Positions 1-7,815 of a DNA stretch of 34,722 nt are shown one piece after another. Made by a program: the position numbers and the translations under genes. Each line of letters begins with the position of its first letter. The stretch's first letter is position 1. The notes under the pieces are model-generated. The model did not search any database. It had not been told where the DNA came from and saw only the letters and a program-made list of their open reading frames with translations. Source of the DNA: an uncultured Bacteroidota bacterium (lineage in GTDB: Bacteria > Bacteroidota > Bacteroidia > Chitinophagales > LD1); contig CAIOTH010000168.1 of the NCBI GenBank assembly GCA_903861145.1, positions 1 to 34,722 on the forward strand, given 5' to 3'.

Positions 1-591
1 GGTAATGCCTATAACATATTTGCAACCGGCTGATGTACCCTCCTGTAAATCGGAAGCCGTATCACCCACTTTGGCAACTTCATCGGCGGTTTTAATATTC
101 AAGTCGGCCATTGCTTTATAAATCATATCGGGAAAGGGGCGCCCGTTATTTACCTCATCGCTGGTTACGGTAAGGTCAATCAAATTATTCTCTCTCCATT
201 TTAACCGGTCGAAAATGGTATCGGCAATATCGCGGCTGAAGCCGGTATCAATGCCTACTTTAATTCCTTTTTCGTGCAGCGCAGTAAAGGTTTCTTCGGC
301 ATTCTTTTTTGATTTTACCGAGGGATCATTTTTGTAGAATGCAATCATTTCGGCAACAAAAGTTGCGTGAATTTTTGATACCAGTTCGCCGGTTTTTTCC
401 TTCAAGTTAAATTTTCCCTCTAATAAGGTACGGATAGCTACCGGCTTCGGAATGCCCATTACACTATTGGCATCATCGCGGGTTATTTTGTAATTGTTTA
501 ATTCAAAACTCTTTATCAGGGCCTCATGCACGTTGTCTTTGTCTTCTACGGTTGTGCCCGCCATATCAAATACCACTAATTTTATTGCCAT
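1..591 (-). CDS. Phosphonatase-like HAD hydrolase (3' end outside window)
   Basis: Reading leftward from the ATG at 591-589, 197 codons are open to the window edge, so the C-terminus is missing. Motif I is D9-M-A-G-T-T-V, the DxAGT form typical of phosphonoacetaldehyde hydrolase (PhnX) and its close relatives rather than the usual DxDGT of HAD enzymes. A lysine, K49 in M-G-I-P-K, sits where PhnX of Bacillus cereus has its Schiff-base lysine (from memory of that family). The late motif GRPFPDMI followed by KVGDTASDLQEG matches motifs III/IV, with Arg replacing the usual motif III Lys. It is expected to be a cytoplasmic Mg-dependent hydrolase of a phosphonate or phosphate ester. It diverges from the PhnZ-type gene across 255 bp, which favours phosphonate chemistry, but substrate is inferred. 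It may belong to the phosphonatase-like group rather than true PhnX. Confidence 0.85.
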   Translation of the reverse strand, partial: MAIKLVVFDMAGTTVEDKDNVHEALIKSFELNNYKITRDDANSVMGIPKPVAIRTLLEGKFNLKEKTGELVSKIHATFVAEMIAFYKNDPSVKSKKNAEETFTALHEKGIKVGIDTGFSRDIADTIFDRLKWRENNLIDLTVTSDEVNNGRPFPDMIYKAMADLNIKTADEVAKVGDTASDLQEGTSAGCKYVIGIT

Positions 592-700
592 TGTTGCCTG
601 TTTGAAAACCTACAAATGAATGTACTTTTTTGAAGAGTAATGTTAAGAATGTATTAAGAAGTGCCAATTTAGAATTTTAGAGCTAAAAACAAGAGCCTTT

Positions 701-726
701 GCCACGAAGGCACTAAGACACTAAGA
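701..726. repeat. Single arm of a GCAC(T/G)AAG-type intergenic repeat
   Basis: The segment carries CACGAAGGCACTAAG (703-717), identical over 15 bases to the reverse complement of the copy at 15262-15286 upstream of the proline dehydrogenase terminus. It lies in the 255-bp divergent gap between the HAD and HD genes. Elements of this 'cacaaaggcacgaaggcactaag' kind are scattered widely in environmental bacterial genomes. Here only one arm is present, so it does not form a hairpin by itself. Confidence 0.6.
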
Positions 727-804
727 AATACAAATTTGATTGGATTCAAATTTTAACGACGGAAAATGCTTTTCTTAAATTTAATATAAAGCTCAACGGG
801 AATT

Positions 805-812
805 TACTTTCG
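805..812 (+). promoter_or_regulatory. Candidate -7 box (TAnnTTCG variant) of the HD-oxygenase gene
   Basis: TACTTTCG lies 34 bases before the ATG at 847. It differs at one base from the Bacteroidota TAnnTTTG -7 element. Similar TAnnTTCG boxes lie at nearly the same distance before the acyl-CoA dehydrogenase and the exonuclease genes. No convincing -33 TTTG is visible, so this is tentative. Confidence 0.3.
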
Positions 813-846
813 ATTTGTAATTTAGCAGTACGTTAATTTAAGTGGT

Positions 847-1413
847 ATGCAAAAGCACGAAGCGGTTAAAACAGCCGAAGAAATAATTGAAATATTCAGA
901 GTGAAAGGTGGCGAGGATTATGCGGGTGAAGAGATTACCCAGCTAGAACACGCCTGCCAGGCGGCACAACTTGCCGAGCAACAGGGCTATGACGATGAGG
1001 TGATACTGGCCGCACTACTGCATGACTTAGGACATTTGTTGAGCGATGATGAGGAAGACGACATGGATGGCTTTGGCGTTAAAGACCATGAAGCAGTGGG
1101 TGCTGAATTTTTAAAGCAACGCGGTTTTAGCGATAGAGTTACAACATTGGTTAAATCGCACGTAGCGGCAAAAAGATATTTGTGCTATGCCAACAAGCGC
1201 TATTATGACAACCTCTCAGAAGCCAGTAAAATGACCCTGCTTTACCAAGGCGGACCTATGACCGAGGCTGAAGCAAAAGCATTTGAACTGAACCCTTTAA
1301 AAACGCTGATTATTAAAATGCGCACATGGGATGAAGAGGCTAAAGTAACCAACGTACCCGTACCCAACATGCAGGTGTACAAGGATATGATCGTAAATCA
1401 TTTGAAAAAATAA
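847..1413 (+). CDS. HD-domain protein of the PhnZ type (mixed-valence di-iron phosphonate oxygenase family)
   Basis: This 188-residue protein has the HD-domain metal ligands H35, H59-D60, H81, H105 and D162, with H63 after the HD pair. It also has Y25 and E28 in the segment DYAGEEITQLEH, K109, S127 and R159. From memory, PhnZ uses Y24, E27, H34, H58, D59, H80, H104, K108 and D161, so the whole set matches with a constant offset of one. This makes a di-iron oxygenase cleaving the C-P bond of a 1-hydroxy-phosphonate more likely than an ordinary HD phosphohydrolase. PhnZ turns 2-amino-1-hydroxyethylphosphonate into glycine and phosphate; the relative TmpB acts on a trimethylammonio analogue, so the substrate is open. 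A PhnY hydroxylase would be expected as partner but is not in the window. The gene diverges from the phosphonatase-like HAD gene. Confidence 0.8.
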   Translation: MQKHEAVKTAEEIIEIFRVKGGEDYAGEEITQLEHACQAAQLAEQQGYDDEVILAALLHDLGHLLSDDEEDDMDGFGVKDHEAVGAEFLKQRGFSDRVTTLVKSHVAAKRYLCYANKRYYDNLSEASKMTLLYQGGPMTEAEAKAFELNPLKTLIIKMRTWDEEAKVTNVPVPNMQVYKDMIVNHLKK

Positions 1414-1430
1414 AGCGCACCTTATTTTTT
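1405..1430. terminator. AT-rich stem holding both stop codons of convergent genes
   Basis: AAAAAATAA (1405-1413) and TTATTTTTT (1422-1430) are perfect reverse complements around an 8-base loop. The left arm contains the TAA of the HD gene and the right arm the TAA of the barrel gene on the other strand. The stem is all A/T, hence weak, but each strand ends in a T run, so it may work as a shared terminator. Confidence 0.35.
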
Positions 1431-2279
1431 CTTGAACGAAGTTTTATCAAAAACATAACCAAAACGGAAGGTGAGCACGTTGTTATGCTCATCAATTATC
1501 TTGCTTACACCCGGGTATTGTGCGCCCCTGATTGGAAGGAAAGAATAATCGAACTTAATACCCAGCATATAGTGTTGTTGAATAACAAAATTCAACATAG
1601 CAAAGCCACTTAGATCAAACTTGTTAGGCTGGCCATTGGGTGGATTGTTGGTGTCATCTTGCCCGGCTTCGGTCCGCTCCTTATATCTTACCATTACACC
1701 CGGACATAGACCTAAGCTAAACATCACTAGTTTTTTATCCTGAACGTTAATGGAAATGGGGACTTCTATATAATCCCACCCCACCCGGTATAATTGGCGC
1801 GAGGAGGAATCAATAACGCCCTGGTTATTTTGCTGGGTGAACTTTTGCTGCGCGCCCTTTTGCTCGTAGTTTAATTCCATCAGCACAGAGAAAAACTGGT
1901 GGAACCTGAAAAGTGCTCCAACCCCGGCATCTAAACCTATTTTGTTGTAACCGGCATAGCCATCGCCATCAATTTGGGCGCCATTAATGCCCACGTGGGC
2001 AATGGCTTTAATAATACCTTCCTTACGCCACTCCTGGGTAATACTGGTTTGTTCTTTTTTCTCTTTTACCCTTTTTGCCTGTTTTTGCTCATCACTAGGC
2101 TCCTCTTCCATGGGTTGGGTCATTTTTAGGGAATCCTGCACACGGTCGATAGAGTCTTGAACACGTTGTTTTTCGCGCTTATTCTTGCCAATATCGAAAA
2201 TAAGTGCCCCGTTTTTGATTTCCTGGGCCATTATTACTATCGGAAATAAGAATATCAACAGTGTTAGTTTCTTCTTCAT
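1422..2279 (-). CDS. Outer-membrane beta-barrel protein (PorT-like domain)
   Basis: The 285-residue protein starts with a clear signal peptide (MKKK, hydrophobic core, cleavage near MAQ-E at 18-20). Residues about 25-95 form a charged, low-complexity linker with a heptad repeat VQDSIDR/VQDSLKM and runs of Lys and Glu. The remainder alternates aromatic and polar residues in short strands (for example GLDAGVGALFRFHQFF, YIEVPISIN, FRFGYVF), as in the Bacteroidota outer-membrane barrel domain that reports the PorT family. It probably has eight strands and ends with KTSFKKK rather than the usual terminal aromatic. It is convergent with the HD gene and transcribed alone. PorT itself is part of type IX secretion, but this family has many paralogues, so I call only a barrel of unknown role. 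Confidence 0.7.
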   Translation of the reverse strand: MKKKLTLLIFLFPIVIMAQEIKNGALIFDIGKNKREKQRVQDSIDRVQDSLKMTQPMEEEPSDEQKQAKRVKEKKEQTSITQEWRKEGIIKAIAHVGINGAQIDGDGYAGYNKIGLDAGVGALFRFHQFFSVLMELNYEQKGAQQKFTQQNNQGVIDSSSRQLYRVGWDYIEVPISINVQDKKLVMFSLGLCPGVMVRYKERTEAGQDDTNNPPNGQPNKFDLSGFAMLNFVIQQHYMLGIKFDYSFLPIRGAQYPGVSKIIDEHNNVLTFRFGYVFDKTSFKKK

Positions 2280-2444
2280 CTTTTCAAGTTTGTTCGGCGT
2301 TATGTTTGGTTTTAATAAATGTGCATCATTTAAAAGCGGTAAAGCCGTTTATATAAGTAGAGCACTTTTATTGGGTAGACAAAGATTTTGGTTTTGAGGA
2401 TGTAAAATGCAATTTCTGTGAACAATTAACAATTAAGTAAAACA

Positions 2445-2771
2445 ATGGCACTCAAATATAACGCTGCACTGCTAAAGAAGATAGAAGAAATTTTTAAGGA
2501 GGGCGGTTACACTGTAAGGTACGAGAAAGGAAGTTTTCAAAACGGCTTTTGCGTTTTGGAGAAAAGAAGGGTAGTGGTTATTAACCGCTTTCACGAACCC
2601 GATGCCCGTATAAACTCGATGATGGAGATTTTGGGGACTATTGAGGACCTTGAGTTGAGTAGCCTTTCGAGCGAAAGCTTAGAGCTTTATCAAAAAATAA
2701 AAGCCGAAAAGGCTGATACCCTTTTTGATAATAAAGAGACCCAATCTTTACTTCCTGATACCACAGTTTAA
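2445..2771 (+). CDS. Small conserved hypothetical protein
   Basis: This 108-residue soluble protein has a well-formed start and typical local codon use. The N-terminal half alternates helix and strand (LLKKIEEIFKEGGYTVRYEKGSFQNGFCVLEKRRVVVINRF), followed by a helical section with IEDLELSSLSSE, and a disordered tail. It has no signal peptide or membrane segment. It lies 33 bases before the PhnP-family hydrolase gene, on the same strand, so the two could be cotranscribed. I recognise the pattern as a Bacteroidota-restricted protein of unknown function and cannot name a family or role. Confidence 0.7.
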   Translation: MALKYNAALLKKIEEIFKEGGYTVRYEKGSFQNGFCVLEKRRVVVINRFHEPDARINSMMEILGTIEDLELSSLSSESLELYQKIKAEKADTLFDNKETQSLLPDTTV

Positions 2772-2804
2772 ATAAGCTTCATTAGCTTAGCGCAAAATCA
2801 AACT

Positions 2805-3566
2805 ATGGAGATTACATTCCTTGGAACAGGCACCTCAGGCGGAGTTCCGTTGATAGGCTGCCAATGCGAGGTTTGTAAATCGAGTGACACGCGCGACAAA
2901 CGCTTGAGAACTTCTGTTCTTATAAGAGTAAACAAACTGGCTTTAACGATTGACTGCGGCCCTGATTTCAGGCAGCAAATGTTGCGCGAAGATGTGCGGC
3001 ATATTGACGCTATACTAATGACCCACCAGCATAAGGACCATACCGGTGGGTTAGACGATATCCGCTCATTCAACTTTATCAATAAAAAAGCCGTAGATAT
3101 TTATTGTGATGAAGCTACGGAGGCAGGAATAAGGGAACAATACAGCTATGTATTTAAGGATACCGAATATCCCTACATGCCCCGTGTGAATTTTATAAGG
3201 GTAGAAAACAAACCATTTACAATAGATGACCTTGAAGTGCAGCCTATAGAGGTGATGCACGCCACTATGCCGGTTAAAGGCTACCGGTTTGGGCACTTTA
3301 CTTATATAACCGATGCCAAAACCATTACAGAGGAGGAAAGGAATAAGATAAGAGGAACAAAAATACTAGTGATAAATGCCTTGAGGCAAGATGCACATTA
3401 CTCGCATTTTAATATTGACGAAGCGCTGCAATTAGCCGAAGAGGTTAAACCGCAGACAACTTACCTGATACACATGAGCCATCAGTTTGGATTGCATGCA
3501 GAAATGGAAAAGAAATTGCCGGCCGGGGTTATCCCCGCATACGACGGATTGAAATTTTCCCTCTAA
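2805..3566 (+). CDS. Metallo-beta-lactamase-fold hydrolase of the PhnP family
   Basis: The 253-residue protein has the di-metal signature H74-Q-H-K-D-H79, an upstream D50-C-G, the histidine of PIEVMHATMP, a later D in FTYITDAKT, and a last HMSHQF segment. The N-terminal G18-C-Q-C-E-V-C24 triad is the structural zinc site found in PhnP but not in general lactamase-fold enzymes, and the ending SHQFGLHAEMEKKLPAG closely resembles the end of E. coli PhnP. PhnP opens 5-phosphoribosyl 1,2-cyclic phosphate in the C-P lyase route. Most Bacteroidota carry this gene without a C-P lyase operon, so its substrate here is probably another cyclic phosphodiester. It is cytoplasmic and follows the 108-residue gene at 33 bases. 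Confidence 0.85.
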   Translation: MEITFLGTGTSGGVPLIGCQCEVCKSSDTRDKRLRTSVLIRVNKLALTIDCGPDFRQQMLREDVRHIDAILMTHQHKDHTGGLDDIRSFNFINKKAVDIYCDEATEAGIREQYSYVFKDTEYPYMPRVNFIRVENKPFTIDDLEVQPIEVMHATMPVKGYRFGHFTYITDAKTITEEERNKIRGTKILVINALRQDAHYSHFNIDEALQLAEEVKPQTTYLIHMSHQFGLHAEMEKKLPAGVIPAYDGLKFSL

Positions 3567-3641
3567 AAATTTGGTAGCCGAAAAATTTATATAGATTTAC
3601 CTGATTCGATAAACAATTAACACCCACATAACAGTAACATT

Positions 3642-5114
3642 ATGGCAGATCTTTTCCGCAAGAAATCTATTGCTGAGTTAATGAAAATGACGGATGGGGA
3701 ACATTCGTTAAAAAGAACTTTAGGCCCCTGGGCACTGGTTGCCTTGGGCATTGGTGCAATTATTGGTGCGGGCTTATTTGTTAGAACCGCCGCTGCAGCG
3801 GGTGAGCATGCAGGTGCTGCCGTAACGTTTTCGTTTATTATTGCGGCAGTGGCTTGTGCCTTTGCCGGTTTGTGTTATGCTGAGTTTGCTTCAATGATAC
3901 CGATTGCCGGAAGTGCATATACCTATGCCTACGCAACCATGGGCGAATTAATAGCATGGATAATAGGATGGGCGCTGATATTAGAGTATGCTTTAGGAGC
4001 TGCAACCGTTTCGATTGCGTGGAGCGAGTACCTCAATAACCTGTTGGGGGGAATCATTCCTTATCAGCTATGCCATTCTCCGCTCGAAATTTCATCAGCA
4101 GGTGTACATGGCCTTATTAACTTACCCGCTTTATTTATCCTGCTTATGCTAACCCTGTTACTGATAAGAGGAACCCAGGCTTCTGCATCGGTAAATGCAA
4201 TTATTGTATGTATTAAAGTAACGATTGTGTTGTTATTCATATTTATTGGCTGGAAGTTTATGAACAACGCCAACCATACGCCATACCTGATACCCGATAA
4301 CGCCCCCCCTGTAGATTTAGGAAACGGAAAAGTATATGACTATTCACCGGCAGTTAATCACGGGTGGCTGGGTGTATTACGTGGTGCGGCGGTTGTATTT
4401 TTTGCATTTATTGGTTTTGATGCCGTATCTACTGCAGCACAAGAAGCTAAAAATCCGAAGCGCGATATGCCTATAGGTATATTGGGCTCGCTGGTAATAT
4501 GCACGTTCCTTTATGTGTTATTCTCTTACGTACTAACCGGAGTTGCTCCCTATACCGATTTTGTGAAGGCAGGTAAGGAAGCTTCAGTTGCATATGCCAT
4601 TCAACATTACATGGTGGGTTATCAGTGGTTATCGCCGCTAATTTCGATAGCTATTCTTGCAGGGTTTTCCTCAGTTATATTGGTGATGCTGTTAGGCCAA
4701 TCGCGCGTATTTTACTCTATGAGTAATGATGGCCTACTACCTCCTGTTTTTGCCGATCTGCACCCAAAATTTAAAACACCCTGGAAATCGAATCTCATCC
4801 TGTTTGTTTTTGTAGGCTTGTTTGCCGCATTTATACCCGGCAGCGTTGCCGGCGACCTAACATCTATAGGTACTTTATTTGCATTTGTATTGGTGTGTGT
4901 TGGTGTTATGAGGTTAAGAAAAACAGATCCTGAGCGCGTTCGTCCTTTTAGAGCGCCATTTGTTCCTTTAACTCCTATTTTGGGTATTATCGTATGCTCA
5001 GCTATGATTATAACCCTTGACAAAACCACGTTGCTTACAGCCTTAGGATGGATGATTGCAGGACTTATTATTTACTTTAGATACAGTCAATCGCGTAGCA
5101 AACTCAGTAAGTAG
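3642..5114 (+). CDS. APC-superfamily amino-acid permease (cationic amino-acid transporter type)
   Basis: The 490-residue membrane protein has the TM1 signature GIGAIIGAGLFVRTA (about 36-50), the unwound-helix substrate site of LeuT-fold transporters, and about 12 hydrophobic segments. The TM6 region carries FFAFIGFDAVSTAAQEAKNPKRDMP (about 253-277), characteristic of the CAT/YfnA/GkApcT branch, and TM8 the stretch GQSRVFYSMSNDGLLP. These proteins bring in amino acids with protons at the inner membrane. The N-terminal tail has LKRTLGPW just before TM1, as in bacterial CAT proteins. It precedes a second APC permease by 48 bases in the same direction, so they may form one transcript. Substrate cannot be read from the sequence. 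Confidence 0.92.
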   Translation: MADLFRKKSIAELMKMTDGEHSLKRTLGPWALVALGIGAIIGAGLFVRTAAAAGEHAGAAVTFSFIIAAVACAFAGLCYAEFASMIPIAGSAYTYAYATMGELIAWIIGWALILEYALGAATVSIAWSEYLNNLLGGIIPYQLCHSPLEISSAGVHGLINLPALFILLMLTLLLIRGTQASASVNAIIVCIKVTIVLLFIFIGWKFMNNANHTPYLIPDNAPPVDLGNGKVYDYSPAVNHGWLGVLRGAAVVFFAFIGFDAVSTAAQEAKNPKRDMPIGILGSLVICTFLYVLFSYVLTGVAPYTDFVKAGKEASVAYAIQHYMVGYQWLSPLISIAILAGFSSVILVMLLGQSRVFYSMSNDGLLPPVFADLHPKFKTPWKSNLILFVFVGLFAAFIPGSVAGDLTSIGTLFAFVLVCVGVMRLRKTDPERVRPFRAPFVPLTPILGIIVCSAMIITLDKTTLLTALGWMIAGLIIYFRYSQSRSKLSK

Positions 5115-5162
5115 ATAATAAGAATTTGGTACCATTGAACCTTCAAGGCGGAAACAGGATAT

Positions 5163-6602
5163 ATGTCTGAACAAAAAAAATCGCTCAACTTACTGGATGC
5201 AACTTTAATTGTATCGGGGTCGATGATAGGCTCAGGTATTTTTATAGTGAGTGCTGATATGGCACGAACTGTCGGCGGACCGGGTTGGATGTTATTGCTT
5301 TGGGTAATAGCCGGTTTGCTTACCATTTTTGCCGCGCTTAGTTATGGCGAGTTGGCAGGTATGTTTCCGCATGCGGGTGGGCAATATGTTTATTTGCGAG
5401 AGGCTTACCACCCGGTAGTTGGTTTTTTATATGGATGGAGTTTGTTTGCGGTTGTTCAATCGGGAACTATTGCGGCGGTGGCTGTTGCTTTTGCTAAGTA
5501 TACAGGTGTGATTTTTCCGGTGTTTAGTGAGAATAATATTTTGTATACCATAGGTACGTTCAAAATTTCCGCCGCGCAGGTGCTGGGGATATTTTCTATT
5601 CTGCTGCTTACTTTTATTAATGCACGGGGTATTAATTATGGTAAAATTATTGTCAGGTTTTTTACCTCAACCAAGCTAATTGCGTTGTTTGGCTTGATTG
5701 TGTTGGGCATTTTTATTTGCGGCAATCACGAAATATGGAACGAAAACCTAAAACATTTTTGGGATTTTGGAGCATATACTGCCGATGAAACCGGCAAAGT
5801 AAGTTTTCAGAAGTTAACCACGCTTGGATTACTGGCAGCCATTGGTGCAGGACTTGTTGGCTCATTGTTTAGCAGCGATGCATGGAACAATGTAACTTTT
5901 ATTGCCGGTGAGATTGAAAACCCTAAGCGCAGTATTCCGCTTAGTTTGTTTTTCGGAACAGTAATAGTTATCAGCCTTTATTTATTGGTGAATGTTGCTT
6001 ACTTATTCCTCCTCCCCTTTTACGGCGACCCTCTAGCAACGACAGCGTTAGGCAAGGGAATTATGTTTGCTGAAAAAGATAGGGTAGCGACGGCTTCTGC
6101 TATGCAGATATTCGGGGCACCGGCTACCATTATTATGGCTGTGCTGATTATGGTTTCAACCTTTGGTTGCAATAATGGGATTGTATTAAGCAGTGTAAGG
6201 GTTTACCAGGCTATGGCTAAGGATGGTTTGTTTTTCGACAAGATGAAAGACAACAATAAGTTTGGTGTGCCGGGTTATGCGCTTTGGGTACAATTTGCCT
6301 GGGCGGGTTTATTATGTTTTTCGGGTAAATACGGCGACTTGCTGAACTATGTAATGTTTGCGGTAATGCTGTTTTACATTATTACCATAGTTGGCATTTT
6401 TGTTTTGCGCAAAAAAATGCCCGATGCCGAAAGGCCTTACAAAGCTTTTGGATACCCGGTGGTGCCAATTATCTATATCGTTTTGGTTTCGGCGTTTTGT
6501 TTGAACCTGCTTATTACCAAACCGCTTTATAGCTGGCCGGGATTAGGGATAGTATTATTGGGCTTACCGATATATTATTTTTGGAAACACAAGAAAGCCT
6601 AA
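5163..6602 (+). CDS. APC-superfamily amino-acid permease (L-type/SteT-like)
   Basis: The 479-residue protein has TM1 motif GSMIGSGIFIVSADMAR (about 19-35), then SYGELAGMFPHAGGQYVYLREAYHP (about 60-84), which is the signature of the LAT/SteT amino-acid exchanger branch rather than the CAT branch of its upstream neighbour. TM6 carries GSLFSSDAWNNVTFIAGEIENPKRSIP. About 12 transmembrane segments are present. A run of about 25 residues, including WNENLKHFWDFGAYTADETGKVSFQKL, forms an external loop between TM5 and TM6. It is an inner-membrane uptake or exchange carrier for neutral amino acids by family resemblance. The start ATG at 5163 follows the preceding stop by 48 bases. Confidence 0.92.
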   Translation: MSEQKKSLNLLDATLIVSGSMIGSGIFIVSADMARTVGGPGWMLLLWVIAGLLTIFAALSYGELAGMFPHAGGQYVYLREAYHPVVGFLYGWSLFAVVQSGTIAAVAVAFAKYTGVIFPVFSENNILYTIGTFKISAAQVLGIFSILLLTFINARGINYGKIIVRFFTSTKLIALFGLIVLGIFICGNHEIWNENLKHFWDFGAYTADETGKVSFQKLTTLGLLAAIGAGLVGSLFSSDAWNNVTFIAGEIENPKRSIPLSLFFGTVIVISLYLLVNVAYLFLLPFYGDPLATTALGKGIMFAEKDRVATASAMQIFGAPATIIMAVLIMVSTFGCNNGIVLSSVRVYQAMAKDGLFFDKMKDNNKFGVPGYALWVQFAWAGLLCFSGKYGDLLNYVMFAVMLFYIITIVGIFVLRKKMPDAERPYKAFGYPVVPIIYIVLVSAFCLNLLITKPLYSWPGLGIVLLGLPIYYFWKHKKA

Positions 6603-6674
6603 TACAATAGAACGCTGATTTATTATGATTTTGATGATTAATGATGATTTTAAAAATTCATTTTATAGAAAACC

Positions 6675-7214
6675 ATGAACCTAGAGAAGAAATTAAATGA
6701 AGTAATAAGGAATGTGCCCGATTTTCCGAAGCCGGGGATTATGTTTAAGGATATAACACCCATATTTTTAGACGCCGAGCTTTGTGATGAGATAACGGAG
6801 AATATCATCAATACGTTTCTACACAATCACGGAAAAATAGATGCTGTTTGCGCTATTGAAAGCCGCGGTTTTTTTATTGGGGTGTTGATAGCTAATAAAC
6901 TGCGCATTCCGCTTTTCCCGGTACGCAAGGCGGGTAAGTTGCCGGCTAAAACCAGGTCATTTTCTTACGATTTAGAGTATGGCTCGGCTACATTGGAAAT
7001 ACATACTGATGTGGTGAAGAAAGGCTGGAACGTAATGATACACGACGACATTCTAGCAACAGGCGGCACTGCCATGGCAGCGGCTGAATTGGTTAAGGCT
7101 GAAGGAGGCAATGTAGCGGGGTTCTCATTCATCGCTACGCTTGATTTTTTGAAGGGTAGGGATAGGATAATGCCTTATTCGAAAAATATTGTTGCTGCTA
7201 TTGAGTTTACATGA
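6675..7214 (+). CDS. apt: Adenine phosphoribosyltransferase
   Basis: The 179-residue enzyme joins adenine and PRPP to give AMP and pyrophosphate in purine salvage. The family start FPKPGIMFKDITPI (17-30), the E62-S-R-G-F adenine-pocket region, the loop VRKAGKLPAKTRS (83-95), and the PRPP-binding motif VMIHDDILATGGT (120-132) are all present and intact. The length matches bacterial Apt. It is cytoplasmic and homodimeric by family knowledge. Its stop codon overlaps the start of the small lipoprotein gene (ATGA at 7211-7214), so the two are translationally coupled. Upstream is a short A/T-rich gap of 72 bases with tandem TGATGATT-like runs. Confidence 0.97.
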   Translation: MNLEKKLNEVIRNVPDFPKPGIMFKDITPIFLDAELCDEITENIINTFLHNHGKIDAVCAIESRGFFIGVLIANKLRIPLFPVRKAGKLPAKTRSFSYDLEYGSATLEIHTDVVKKGWNVMIHDDILATGGTAMAAAELVKAEGGNVAGFSFIATLDFLKGRDRIMPYSKNIVAAIEFT

Positions 7215-7666
7215 TCATGATCAGGGCGATTTCATCAATATTCATTTTACCGCTATTTTTTCTAATAAGCTGCAATACCCCGCGAACAATTCATGGAGAT
7301 TATTGTGTCACTCAAAACGGCAATGAATGGCTACATCTACAACAAAAAAACAAGTTCACCCTTTGCTATTGGTTTTGTTCTCTTGCACATGGTTGTGATA
7401 GTGGAACCTACACAATACGGCATGATTCGCTGATATTGAATTTTCCTTTAATAAAAAGTCATACTAAATGCTATACCATCGACTCTATGGCATATTATAC
7501 AGATAGCGATGAGCTATTGCTTTATAAAATGGTGCCGATCAAAAAGTGCGAGGAGATATCCGAAATACCAACTCGGACATCGGTTTATTTTATACGGTTC
7601 GGTAAAATTTACGGAGTCAAAAATAAATCAACATATAAGGAGTTCTGGAAAAAAATAAAAGTCTAG
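7211..7666 (+). CDS. Small putative lipoprotein of unknown function
   Basis: This 151-residue protein has a hydrophobic leader ending in a lipobox (LFFLIS-C21), so it is probably lipidated and held in the cell envelope. The mature part has several paired cysteines (CYWFCSLAHGC, SHTKCY, PIKKCEE), suggesting disulfide bonds, and a short motif GDYCVTQNGNEWLHLQQ. The likely fold is small and strand-rich, but I do not recognise a family. The start overlaps the apt stop by four bases; an in-frame ATG two codons later (7217) is a possible alternative. It is more A/T-rich than apt, hinting at a lineage-specific gene. Confidence 0.65.
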   Translation: MIMIRAISSIFILPLFFLISCNTPRTIHGDYCVTQNGNEWLHLQQKNKFTLCYWFCSLAHGCDSGTYTIRHDSLILNFPLIKSHTKCYTIDSMAYYTDSDELLLYKMVPIKKCEEISEIPTRTSVYFIRFGKIYGVKNKSTYKEFWKKIKV

Positions 7667-7775
7667 AAATTAGGTAAACAAGTATTGAGACCATCCAAAT
7701 GAAAGCGATATTAGTTGCCTGATCCTTGAATGCTCACAAATGGACAGTTTTTTCCCAACATTGGGCGGTTTTTGC

Positions 7776-7783
7776 TATCTTCG
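7776..7783 (+). promoter_or_regulatory. Candidate -7 box (TAnnTTCG variant) of acyl-CoA dehydrogenase
   Basis: TATCTTCG lies 32 bases before the ATG at 7816 and differs at one base from TAnnTTTG. The placement gives a leader of about 25 bases. No clear -33 element is seen. Confidence 0.35.
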
Positions 7784-7815
7784 CACCCTCTCAAATACTA
7801 AAAACATAGCTAACC

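Noticed and set aside
847-1413. Simple HD phosphohydrolase
   Set aside because: The extra Y25, E28, K109 and R159 residues at PhnZ spacing indicate the oxygenase branch instead.
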